Below are positions 33,419-42,800 of a stretch of DNA of 64,000 nucleotides, piece by piece. The stretch comes from CAWCKS01 sp963763485 (GTDB lineage Bacteria > Pseudomonadota > Alphaproteobacteria > Rhizobiales > Xanthobacteraceae), in NCBI GenBank assembly GCA_963763485.1, contig CAVXOW010000005.1, forward strand, positions 806,001 to 870,000. Direction: 5' to 3'. The notes under the pieces are model-generated. The model worked only from the letters and a program-made list of their open reading frames with translations. It ran no database searches and was not told the origin of the DNA. How positions within the stretch are numbered: position 1 is the stretch's first letter; each line of letters opens with the position of its first letter. The translations under genes were made by a program, and so were the position numbers.

Positions 33419-34672
33419 ATGAGATTCGGCGTTTTCTACGAGCTTCAGCTTCCGCGGCCTTGGCAACCCGGCGATGAGCAGCGGCTGTTTCACGAAGCCC
33501 TTGACCAGGTGGTGCTCGCCGACGGGCTCGGCTTCGACTACGCTTGGGAGGTCGAGCATCATTTCCTCGACGAATACAGCCACTCGTCGGCGCCGGAGGT
33601 CTTTCTCGCGGCCGCCGCGGCGCGCACCAAAAACATTCGGCTGGGTCACGGCATTCGCCAGGTGATCCCGAACTACAATCATCCGGCACGCACCGCGGAG
33701 GGCATCGCCACGCTCGATATCATCGCCAACGGTCGCGTCGATTTCGGCATCGGCGAGGGCGCGACGCGGCTCGAGCTCGGCGGCTTCAAGATTCCGGCCA
33801 GAGAAAAGCGCGCGATGTGCCTGGAGGCGGCCGAGCAGGTCGCCAACATGATGGTGCTCGAACCCTATCCCGGCTTCGAGGGTCAGTATTTTTCGATGCC
33901 GTGCCGCAACGTGCTGCCGAAGCCGGTGCAGAAGCCGCATCCGCCGATGTGGATCGCCTGCACCAACCGCGACACCATCAAGGTCGCGGCGAAGAACGGG
34001 CTCGGCGCGCTGGCCTTTTCCTTCATCGATCCGGAGGAGGCGCGCGCCTGGTCAAAAATCTACTACGACATCATCAAGTCCGAGGAGTGCGTGCCGCTCG
34101 GCCACACCGTCAACGCCAACCTCGCCATGGTGTCGAACTTTTCCGTGCACAGCGACCGCGCCGAAGCGATCCGCCGCGGCCACGAAGGCTTTGAGTTCTT
34201 TCGCTATGCGCTGAACGCGCTGGTCGCGCACGACACGGTGCCGGGCCGCACCAACCTGTGGGGCGAGTATCTGATGCTGCGCGGCAATCGCACCGAAGAA
34301 ATCGTCGAGGCGAGCCGGCAGGTCGAGACCTATTCGTCGGGCATTGGCACGCCCGACGACATGAAGAAGCATTTGAAGGGTTTTCAGGAGGCTGGCGTCG
34401 ACCAGGTCATCTTCATGCAGCAGGCCGGGCGCAACAAGCATCAGCACATCTGCGAGTCGCTGGAGCTGTTTGCCTCCGACGTGATGGGCGACTTCAGGGC
34501 CGAGGTCGCCGCACGCGAGGCGCGCAAGGCCGCCGAGCTTACGCCGTTCATCCAGGCGGCGCTGGCGCGGAAGAAATGGATGAAGCCGCTGGCCGAGGGC
34601 GAAGTGCCCGTGGTCAAGGCGTCGGTCGCACGCGCCCAAACCTCGGCCACCTCGCGTCAGCCTGCCGCTTAA
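33419..34672 (+). CDS. Luciferase-like (LLM class) flavin-dependent monooxygenase
   Basis: A 417-residue TIM-barrel protein of the bacterial luciferase superfamily. Visible features are MRFGVFYELQLPRPW, YAWEVEHHFLDEYSHSSAPE, RLGHGIRQVIPNYNHPAR and GRVDFGIGEG, which fit an FMNH2-binding monooxygenase dependent on a partner reductase. The C-terminal 60 residues are a polar extension. GAGAGG precedes the ATG. Neighbouring Rieske oxygenase and acyl-CoA synthetase genes suggest degradation of an aromatic or terpenoid acid; the substrate cannot be read from sequence. Confidence 0.85.
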   Translation: MRFGVFYELQLPRPWQPGDEQRLFHEALDQVVLADGLGFDYAWEVEHHFLDEYSHSSAPEVFLAAAAARTKNIRLGHGIRQVIPNYNHPARTAEGIATLDIIANGRVDFGIGEGATRLELGGFKIPAREKRAMCLEAAEQVANMMVLEPYPGFEGQYFSMPCRNVLPKPVQKPHPPMWIACTNRDTIKVAAKNGLGALAFSFIDPEEARAWSKIYYDIIKSEECVPLGHTVNANLAMVSNFSVHSDRAEAIRRGHEGFEFFRYALNALVAHDTVPGRTNLWGEYLMLRGNRTEEIVEASRQVETYSSGIGTPDDMKKHLKGFQEAGVDQVIFMQQAGRNKHQHICESLELFASDVMGDFRAEVAAREARKAAELTPFIQAALARKKWMKPLAEGEVPVVKASVARAQTSATSRQPAA

Positions 34673-34694
34673 ACCTCCCTGGCGGCGCCAGGCA

Positions 34695-36206
34695 TTGCCC
34701 CGCCGGCTTGATGCAGGGCGGGCTTTGTTGAAGTATGCCTTGGCGCAAAGCACATTTTGGGGGCGGTCTTTGTTACTCGGGCGACGCTTATTGCACCGCG
34801 GCGCGGCGGTCGCGAGCCTGTTGATCCTGCTCGCGCCCGCGATCTGGAACAGGTTTCCGCTGCTGCAATATGATACGGGCGGCTATCTGGCGCGCTGGTA
34901 CGAAGGTGATCTGGTACCCAGCCGCTCGCCGGTGTTCGGGCTGTTTCTCAACGTCCTGACCTATCCGGATTTCTGGCCGGCGGTCGTGATCCAGGCGGCG
35001 CTGACCGTGTGGATCCTGACCTTGGTCTTACGTGCGTTGCAATTCGGCGAACGTCCGTGGGTGCTCATCGGTGTGACCGCCGCGCTTACGTTGCTCACGA
35101 CATTGCCGTGGCTCACCAGCGTGCTGCTGACTGACATTTTCGCCGGTCTCGCCGTGCTTGCCGCACATCTGTTGATTTTTGCCGAGCGCAGCTTGCGGCG
35201 CTGGGAACGCCACGCGCTGGTCGTGCTGGTTGCGTTTTCGGTCGCGACCCACAACGCGACACTTGCCATTGTGCTGGCTCTGCTCGGCGCAGCCGCCCTG
35301 GCGCGCTGGTATTTTGGCATCGGCTCGGCTCCGGGAATTGCCCGCGGGCTCGCTGCGACCTTGCTGGGCGCGGTGCTCGTGGTCGGCAGCAATTATATCG
35401 TCGCGCGGCAACTGGCGTGGACCCCCGGTGGGCTCGCGCTGTCGTTCGGCCGCATGCTGCAGGACGGCATTGTCGATCGCTATCTCGCCGACCATTGTCC
35501 GGATCCGCACCTGCGGCTGTGCGCCCATCGCCGCGAACTGCCGCCGACCGCGGACGAATTTTTCTGGAGCGGCGAGGACAGTCTGTTCGATAACCTCGGC
35601 GGCTTTGACGGACTTGGCGCCGAGATGGACGAGATCGTCGTCGGCAGCCTGCGCGACTATCCGCTGCTTCAGTTGCAGACCGCGTTCGTCGCCAGCGTTC
35701 GCCAGCTGTTCCGGATCGCGACCGGCGCCGGCATCGTCAACACCATCTGGCATACCTACTGGGCGATCGAGACGTTTGCTCCGTCCAACGTCCACGACAT
35801 GTGGGCTGCAAATCAGCAGCACGATGGCATCGACTTTACCGTCATCAACCGGATCGACGTGCCGGTCGGCTTTGCCTCGATGGCGGTTCTTGTGTTCACC
35901 ATGGTGCTGGGGTGGCGGCGCGGCGCGTTTGCCGACCTCGCGTTGCTGGCGGCGACGATCACCACGGTGCTGCTCGCCAACGCGTGCGTCTGCGGCATCC
36001 TGTCGAATCCGCATGATCGTTACGGGGCGCGCCTGATCTGGCTCGGTTCGCTCGTCTCGGTGCTGCTGGTTTACCGCGTGTGCCTGAAGTGGCGAGTGGG
36101 GCGTAATCACGAGGACGATATGCCAAACGCCGCGCTGATGACGGAGGTGGGGCTCCGGGCTGACCCTGCTGGCGGCTTACGCGCCTTAAGCGACGCGCAC
36201 GACTGA
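34695..36206 (+). CDS. Multi-spanning membrane protein of unknown function
   Basis: About 503 residues from a TTG at 34695; the exact start is uncertain and other TTG codons follow. About ten hydrophobic segments are visible. The first periplasmic loop has LLQYDTGGYLARWYEGDLVP and SRSPVFGLFL, reminiscent of polyprenyl-phosphate-sugar glycosyltransferase (GT-C) proteins, in which an acidic residue sits in loop 1. A large loop with several Cys and acidic residues (PDPHLRLCAHRRELPPTADE) lies mid-protein. It is 22 bp after the LLM gene. Confidence 0.65.
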   Translation: MPRRLDAGRALLKYALAQSTFWGRSLLLGRRLLHRGAAVASLLILLAPAIWNRFPLLQYDTGGYLARWYEGDLVPSRSPVFGLFLNVLTYPDFWPAVVIQAALTVWILTLVLRALQFGERPWVLIGVTAALTLLTTLPWLTSVLLTDIFAGLAVLAAHLLIFAERSLRRWERHALVVLVAFSVATHNATLAIVLALLGAAALARWYFGIGSAPGIARGLAATLLGAVLVVGSNYIVARQLAWTPGGLALSFGRMLQDGIVDRYLADHCPDPHLRLCAHRRELPPTADEFFWSGEDSLFDNLGGFDGLGAEMDEIVVGSLRDYPLLQLQTAFVASVRQLFRIATGAGIVNTIWHTYWAIETFAPSNVHDMWAANQQHDGIDFTVINRIDVPVGFASMAVLVFTMVLGWRRGAFADLALLAATITTVLLANACVCGILSNPHDRYGARLIWLGSLVSVLLVYRVCLKWRVGRNHEDDMPNAALMTEVGLRADPAGGLRALSDAHD

Positions 36207-36224
36207 ACCCGCAAGCTGGCGTTT

Positions 36225-36980
36225 TCACACGCTCGGGTCGTCGATCGACTGTTGCGGTCGCGCCAGCGTTTCAAGCTGCGGCCGGCTGTCGATGATGATC
36301 TCGCGGCCGCGCACGCGAATGCCGTGCTCGGTCAGGAAGGCGAGACTGCGCGACAGGCTTTCGCGGCTGGTCCCGATATGAGAGGCGAGCGTGCCGCGGT
36401 CGAACGGAATGACAACGGAGCCGTTCTCACTGCGCGCCTCGGCCAGGATCCAGTTGGCCAGGCGCTCGACCGTCGAGCGCGCCATGTAGCCTTTCAGCTT
36501 CTTGACTGAGCCTCGATAGGCGAGCGCAAGCTCCTTGGCGACCATGCGGGCAAATGCCACGTCCTGGTCGAACACCGCGCGCACCCGCGTTGCCGGGATC
36601 AGGAGAATGCGCGACGGCGACAGGGTTCGGGCGGAATTCAGGTAGGTCTGGTCGATGACCACCGCGGCGAGGATGAACGTCGACACCGGCTTGATCAGCG
36701 AAATGCCCCATTCGCTGTCACCTTGGTCGGAAAACAGTTCGACCATGCCGTCGACCAGCACGTGCAGAAAATCGGCTCGCGCGCCCTCGTGGAGCAGCAC
36801 GACGCCGGCGGGGAACTGCTGCAGCAAAGCGGCATCGAGCAGGCACTCGAAATGCCTGGCCTCCATCTCGCAAAACAGCGGGAGGCTTCTCAGCTGGGCG
36901 AGTTCGTTGTCGCGCAATGCCGCGCCTCCATCATTGTGACTTTTGTCAATTCCATTCCTCGCAAAAGCTAACTGCGACAA
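36225..36980 (-). CDS. Crp/Fnr-family transcriptional regulator divergent from narK
   Basis: A 251-residue protein with an N-terminal cyclic-nucleotide-type sensor barrel (residues 30-145) and long dimerisation helix. The C-terminal helix-turn-helix is TLASHIGTSRESLSRSLAFL. Only two Cys occur in the N-terminal region (FCEMEARHFEC), so the four-Cys [4Fe-4S] site of FNR is absent. The recognition helix has the E-x2-SR pattern of FNR/FixK-like proteins. Its position divergent from the nar operon suggests a role in nitrate or redox control. The ligand is unknown. Confidence 0.8.
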   Translation of the reverse strand: MSQLAFARNGIDKSHNDGGAALRDNELAQLRSLPLFCEMEARHFECLLDAALLQQFPAGVVLLHEGARADFLHVLVDGMVELFSDQGDSEWGISLIKPVSTFILAAVVIDQTYLNSARTLSPSRILLIPATRVRAVFDQDVAFARMVAKELALAYRGSVKKLKGYMARSTVERLANWILAEARSENGSVVIPFDRGTLASHIGTSRESLSRSLAFLTEHGIRVRGREIIIDSRPQLETLARPQQSIDDPSV

Positions 36981-37017
36981 TCTTGCTTATCAATTGTCGA
37001 TCCGTTGTGCACCGCGA

Positions 37018-37031
37018 TTGATCCAGCGCAA
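37018..37031 (+). promoter_or_regulatory. FixK2/FNR-type box upstream of narK
   Basis: TTGATCCAGCGCAA fits the FixK2 consensus TTG(A/C)-N6-(T/G)CAA exactly and FNR (TTGAT-N4-ATCAA) partly. It lies 61-74 bp upstream of the narK ATG, the right place for activation from about -41 relative to the transcript start. Confidence 0.65.
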
Positions 37032-37091
37032 ACCGAGCGCGAGCGGATTCATCATTTTCGCCGCAGCTCTTATTGGCTGGGGTGAAACATC

Positions 37092-39851
37092 ATGAACCGG
37101 TCGGTTCCAATTTCCGAGGCGCCAAGTCCCGAATCGTCCGGCAAGGCGCTTTGGCTCTCAACATTGTCCTTCACGATCTGCTTTGCGGTCTGGACGATTT
37201 TTTCGATCATCGGCATTCGTATCAAGCAGGAACTCGGCCTCAACGAGACTCAGTTCGGTCTGCTTATTGGCATCCCGATCCTGAGCGGTTCCCTCATCCG
37301 CCTGATCCTCGGGGTCTGGACCGACCAGTATGGCGGCCGCCGCGTCTACACGGTGGTGATGCTGGCGGCAGCTGTCGCAACCTATTTCCTCACCTGGGCG
37401 CACACCTATCCGCAGTTCCTGCTCGCCGCATTCTTCGTCGGTATCGCCGGCGGCTCGTTCGCGGTCGGCGTCGCCTATGTCGCGCGCTTCTATCCGACCG
37501 GCAAGCAGGGCACGGCGCTCGGCATTTTCGGCGCCGGCAACGTCGGCGCGGCGGTCACCAAGTTCGTCGCGCCGTTCGTCCTCGTCGCTTACGGCTGGCA
37601 GACAGTCGCGCAAGTGTGGGCGCTCGCGATCGGCGTCATGGGCATCGCCTTCTGGCTGCTGTCCGATGAAGACCCGGTGGTCAAGGCACGCCGCGCGCGC
37701 GGCGAGCAGCCAACCAGCGCGTGGCTCGAGCTCGAGCCGCTGAAGAACGTGCAGGTGTGGCGCTTCGCGCTCTATTACTTCTTCGTGTTCGGCGCCTTCG
37801 TCGCGCTGTCGTTGTGGCTGCCGCAGTACCTGATCAACGTCTACGGCGTCGACATCAAGACTGCCGGCATGACGGCCGCGCTGTTCTCGTTCCCCGCGAG
37901 CGTGTTCCGCGCCTATGGCGGCCATCTCTCCGACCGCTATGGCGCGCGGCGGGTGATGTACTGGACGTTCTTCGTCGCGGTCGCCGCCACATTCGTGCTG
38001 TCCTATCCACCGACCGATTATATCGTCCGCACCACGACCGGCACCGTGAACTTCCACATGGAAATGGGCATGGTGCCGTTCCTGGTCACCGTGTTCGTGC
38101 TCGGCTTCTTCATGGCGCTGGGCAAGGCGGCTGTCTACAAGCACATCCCGGTTTACTATCCGAAGAACGTCGGTGCGGTCGGCGGCCTCGTCGGCATGAT
38201 CGGCGGGCTTGGTGGCTTCGTGCTGCCAATCGCCTTCGGCGCGCTGAACGATCTCACTGGCCTTTGGACCAGCTGCTTCATGCTGCTGTTCTTCCTGGTG
38301 ACCGGCGCACTGATCTGGATGCATGTCGCGATCCGGCAGATGGAGCGCGGTGTCGTCGGTGAGGCGCTCAAGAAACTGCCCGAATTGCCGGAGATGGAAG
38401 AGATCCATGCGCCGGAACACATCGGTGCGCTTTCGGGTGCGGTGCTGACCGACTGGCGGCCGGAAGACGAGACGTTCTGGAAAACGCAGGGGCGCGCCAT
38501 CGCGCGGCGTAATCTGTGGCTCTCGATCCCCGCGCTGCTGCTGTCGTTTGCGATCTGGCAGGTCTGGTCGGTGGTGGTGGCAAAGCTGCCGGCGGTCGGC
38601 TTCACCTACACTACGGACCAGCTGTTCTGGCTCGCGGCGTTGCCGGGAATCTCCGGCGCTGTGCTGCGCATCTTCTATTCCTTCATGGTGCCGATCTTTG
38701 GCGGCCGGCTCTGGACCACGGTTGCAACCTGGTCGCTGATGCTGCCGGCCGTCGGCATCGGCTATGCCGTGCAGAACCCGTCGACGCCCTATTTCATCTT
38801 TCTGATCCTGGCGCTGCTGTGCGGCTTCGGTGGTGGCAACTTCGCCTCCTCGATGTCGAACATCTCGTTCTTCTTCCCGCGCGCGGAGAAGGGCAACGCG
38901 CTCGCGCTCAACGCCGGCCTTGGCAATCTCGGCGTCAGCGTCGTGCAGTTCGTGGTTCCGATCGTGATCACGCTGGGCGTGTTCGGCTGGCTCGGCGGTG
39001 ACCCTGCGACCGTCAAGGTTGCGGACCATACGACGCAGCTGTGGGTGCAGAACGCCGGGTTCATCTGGGTGCCGTTCATTGCGGCCAGCGCGTTCGCAGC
39101 ATGGTTCGGCATGAACGACATCGCGTCAGCCAAGGCGTCGTTCGCCGATCAGGCCGTGATCTTCCAGCGCAAGCACAACTGGCTGATGTGCTGGCTCTAC
39201 ACCGGAACGTTCGGTTCGTTCATCGGCTACTCGGCGGGCTTCCCGCTGCTCGCAAAGACGCAATTCCCTGCGATCGATGCATTGCCGTTCGTCTTCCTGG
39301 GGCCGCTGGTCGGCGCGCTGTCGCGCTCGGCGACCGGCTGGGTCGCTGACAGGTGGGGCGGCGGTCGCGTCACGCTTGGCGTGTTCATGCTGATGATGAT
39401 CGGTGTGCTCGGGGTGCTCTACTTCCTCGGAATCAAGGATCAGCCGGGCGCGTTCTGGGGTTTCTTCGCGATGTTCCTGGTCCTGTTCTTCGCAACAGGC
39501 GTCGGCAACGCGTCGACCTTCCAGATGATCCCGAACATCATGCGGAAGGAAATGGACCGGCTGATGCCGACCGCGGACCTCGCCACGCGCACGCGGCAGG
39601 CCGAGAAGGAGTCCGCGGCGATCACGGGCTTCACTTCGGCGATCGCGGCGTTCGGCGCGTTCTTCATCCCGAAGTCGTACGGCACGTCGATCGATCTGAC
39701 CGGCGGCGTGCAGGCGGCACTGTGGGGCTTCTTCGTCTTCTACGTCACCTGCGTGGTCATCACCTGGGCCGTCTACACCCGGAAAGGCGCGCTGCTCCAC
39801 GACATCGAGCATGGCGGGCCAATCTCACCTGCAGCGCAACCGGCCGAATAG
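37092..39851 (+). CDS. narK: NarK1-NarK2 fused nitrate/nitrite transporter
   Basis: A 919-residue fusion of two major-facilitator units of about 12 transmembrane helices each. The N-terminal unit (1-435) resembles NarK1 nitrate/proton symporters; the C-terminal unit (480-905) resembles NarK2 nitrate/nitrite exchangers. Nitrate-signature-like stretches occur in both: FVGIAGGSFAVGVAYVARFY with GNVGAAVTKF, and LCGFGGGNFASSMSNISFFF with GNLGVSVVQF. A linker of about 45 residues (LPELPEMEEIHAPEH) joins them. The arrangement matches Paracoccus NarK. The narG start is 10 bp downstream. Confidence 0.93.
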   Translation: MNRSVPISEAPSPESSGKALWLSTLSFTICFAVWTIFSIIGIRIKQELGLNETQFGLLIGIPILSGSLIRLILGVWTDQYGGRRVYTVVMLAAAVATYFLTWAHTYPQFLLAAFFVGIAGGSFAVGVAYVARFYPTGKQGTALGIFGAGNVGAAVTKFVAPFVLVAYGWQTVAQVWALAIGVMGIAFWLLSDEDPVVKARRARGEQPTSAWLELEPLKNVQVWRFALYYFFVFGAFVALSLWLPQYLINVYGVDIKTAGMTAALFSFPASVFRAYGGHLSDRYGARRVMYWTFFVAVAATFVLSYPPTDYIVRTTTGTVNFHMEMGMVPFLVTVFVLGFFMALGKAAVYKHIPVYYPKNVGAVGGLVGMIGGLGGFVLPIAFGALNDLTGLWTSCFMLLFFLVTGALIWMHVAIRQMERGVVGEALKKLPELPEMEEIHAPEHIGALSGAVLTDWRPEDETFWKTQGRAIARRNLWLSIPALLLSFAIWQVWSVVVAKLPAVGFTYTTDQLFWLAALPGISGAVLRIFYSFMVPIFGGRLWTTVATWSLMLPAVGIGYAVQNPSTPYFIFLILALLCGFGGGNFASSMSNISFFFPRAEKGNALALNAGLGNLGVSVVQFVVPIVITLGVFGWLGGDPATVKVADHTTQLWVQNAGFIWVPFIAASAFAAWFGMNDIASAKASFADQAVIFQRKHNWLMCWLYTGTFGSFIGYSAGFPLLAKTQFPAIDALPFVFLGPLVGALSRSATGWVADRWGGGRVTLGVFMLMMIGVLGVLYFLGIKDQPGAFWGFFAMFLVLFFATGVGNASTFQMIPNIMRKEMDRLMPTADLATRTRQAEKESAAITGFTSAIAAFGAFFIPKSYGTSIDLTGGVQAALWGFFVFYVTCVVITWAVYTRKGALLHDIEHGGPISPAAQPAE

Positions 39852-39861
39852 GAATCAAGAG

Positions 39862-42800
39862 ATGAGTTACTTTCTCGACAGGCTGTCGTTCTTCGCGCGG
39901 GCGAAGGAACCGTTCGCCGACGGTCACGGCATCAAGACCACCGAGGACCGCTCATGGGAAGACGGTTATCGAAAGCGCTGGCAGCATGACAAGATCGTGC
40001 GCTCGACCCATGGCGTGAACTGCACGGGCTCATGCTCGTGGAAGGTCTATGTCAAAGGCGGCATCGTCACCTGGGAAACCCAGCAGACGGACTATCCGCG
40101 GACCCGGCCCGACCTTCCCAATCATGAACCGCGCGGCTGCGCCCGCGGCGCGAGCTACAGCTGGTATCTCTATTCCGGCAACAGGGTGAAGTACCCGCTC
40201 ATCCGCTCACGCCTGCTCAAGCTCTGGCGGGAGGCACGCAAGACGCTGCCGCCGGTCGCGGCCTGGCGCTCGATCGTCGAAGATCCGGCGAAGCGGACGT
40301 CTTACGTCAGCAAACGCGGTCTTGGCGGCTTTGTCCGCGCGAACTGGGACGAAGCGTCTGAACTCGTTGCATCTGCCAACGCCTACACCGCCAAGGCCTA
40401 CGGTCCGGACCGGGTGTTCGGGTTCTCGCCGATCCCGGCGATGTCGATGGTCAGCTATGCCGCCGGCGCCCGCTACCTGTCGCTGCTCGGGGGTGTCTGC
40501 ATGTCGTTCTACGACTGGTACTGCGACCTGCCGCCGGCATCGCCGCAGACCTGGGGCGAACAGACCGACGTTCCAGAATCCGCCGACTGGTACAATTCCG
40601 GGTTTCTCATCCTCTGGGGCTCCAACGTCCCGCAGACGCGGACCCCGGACGCGCACTTCTACACCGAGGCTCGCTACAAAGGTGCCAAGAGCGTCGTGAT
40701 TTGCCCGGATTATTCCGAGGCTTCGAAATTTGCCGATCTCTGGGTGTCGCCGAAGCAAGGCACCGACGCCGCGCTCGCCATGGCGATGGGTCACGTGATC
40801 CTGCAAGAATTCCACGTCGAGCGTCAGACCAAATATTTCAACGACTACGCGCGCCAGTATACGGATATGCCGTTCCTGGTACGGCTGGTGAAATCCGGGG
40901 GACGGCTCGTCCCCGAACGGTTCGCGCGCGCCTCGGATTTCGCCACTTCGCTTGATGAAGCAAACAATCCGGAATGGAAAACCGTTGCCTTTGACGAAAC
41001 GACCGGTGCGATTGTCGTGCCAAACGGCTCGGTCGGCTTTCGCTGGGGCGACAAAGGCAAGTGGAATCTGGAGGAAAGGGATTCCAGCGGTCGCGACACC
41101 AAGCTGCGGCTTTCACTCGCGGACGTCAGGGACGAGTTGGCCGATGTGGCCTTTCCGTATTTCGGCAATCGCGAGCACGATCATTTCCTCGGCACTGATC
41201 ACCCAGGCGTGCTGCTCCGTAAGGTGCCTGCCAAACGTATCGCACTGAAAGATGGCGATGCGCTGGTCGCCTCCGTCTATGATTTGTTCGTCGCCAATTA
41301 CGGGGTCGATCGCGGGTTCGGCGGCGAGCATCTTGCGAAGAGCTACGATGATATCGAGCCCTATACGCCGGCCTGGGCGGAGAAGATCAGCGGCGTGCCG
41401 CGCGATCAGATCGTCACGGTGGCGCGCGAGTTCGCGTGCAACGCCGAGAAGACCAACGGTCGCTCGATGGTCATCGTCGGCGCCGGATTGAACCACTGGT
41501 ACCACATGGACATGAACTACCGTGGCATCATCAACATGCTGGTGATGTGCGGCTGTGTTGGTCAATCCGGTGGTGGCTGGTCGCACTACGTCGGTCAGGA
41601 AAAGCTTCGGCCGCAATCGGGCTGGACGCCGCTGGCTTTCGGTCTCGACTGGGGTCGTCCGCCCCGGCAGATGAATTCGACATCGGCCTTCTATGCGCAC
41701 ACCGATCAGTGGCGCTACGAGACACTTGATGTCACCGAGATCCTGTCGCCGACGGCGCCCGCAGGCCAGTGGGACGGTGCGATGATCGACTACAACGTCC
41801 GCGCCGAACGGATGGGTTGGCTGCCCTCAGCGCCGCAGCTCGAGGACAATCCGCTCGGCATCGCGGCCAAAGCCGCGGCTGTCGGCAAGGAGCCGAAGGA
41901 TTGGGTCGCCGGCGCGCTGAAGTCCGGCGAACTCAGGATGTCATGCAACGATCCTGACAATCCGAAGAACTGGCCGCGCAACATGTTCGTCTGGCGCTCC
42001 AATCTGTTGGGCGCGTCGGGAAAAGGCCACGAGTATTTCCTGAAGCATCTGCTCGGTACCAAGCACGGCGTGATCGGGAAGGACCTCGGCGAACACGGCA
42101 GGAAGAAGCCGAGCCAGGTCAAGTGGCACGACGAGGCGCCGGAAGGAAAGCTTGACCTGTTGGTTACACTCGACTTCCGGATGTCGACGACCTGCATGTA
42201 CTCGGACGTCGTGCTGCCGACCGCGACCTGGTACGAAAAGGACGATCTCAATACCTCCGACATGCATCCGTTCATCCATCCGCTGTCGGCGGCGATCGAT
42301 CCGGTTTGGGAGTCGCGTAGCGATTGGGAGATTTACAAAGGTATCGCGCAGGCGTTTTCGAAGGTGTCTCCTGAGGTACTCGGCGTCGAAAAGGACGTTG
42401 TCCTGACCCCGATCATGCACGATACGGCCGGTGAGATCGCCCAGCCGTTCGATGTGAAGGACTGGAAGGCGGGTGAGATCGATCCAATTCCCGGCAAGAC
42501 CATGCCGGCGGTGACAGTCGTCGAACGCGACTACCCCAATCTCTACAAGCGCTTTACTTCGCTTGGGCCGCTAATGAACAGGCTCGGCAACGGCGGCAAA
42601 GGCATGAGCTGGAACACCGACCACGAGGTCGACCTGCTCAAGCGGCTCAATGGCACGGTCACCGAGGACGGGACCACAAAGGGTCTCGCTCGCATCGACA
42701 CTGCTATCGATGCCTGCGAGGTCATCTTGAGCCTTGCGCCTGAGACCAACGGTGAGGTTGCGGTCAAGGCTTGGGCCTCGCTGGAGAAGTTCACTGGGCG

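Noticed and set aside
33282..33689. N-terminal extension of the acyl-CoA synthetase to 679 residues
   Set aside because: The extra residues are Arg/Pro-rich and overlap the divergent LLM gene; GTG 33281 has AGGGAG and family-normal length.
37158..39029. 623-residue open frame on the minus strand opposite narK
   Set aside because: Composition is Arg/Glu/His-rich and repetitive, typical of the shadow of a GC-rich membrane-protein gene.
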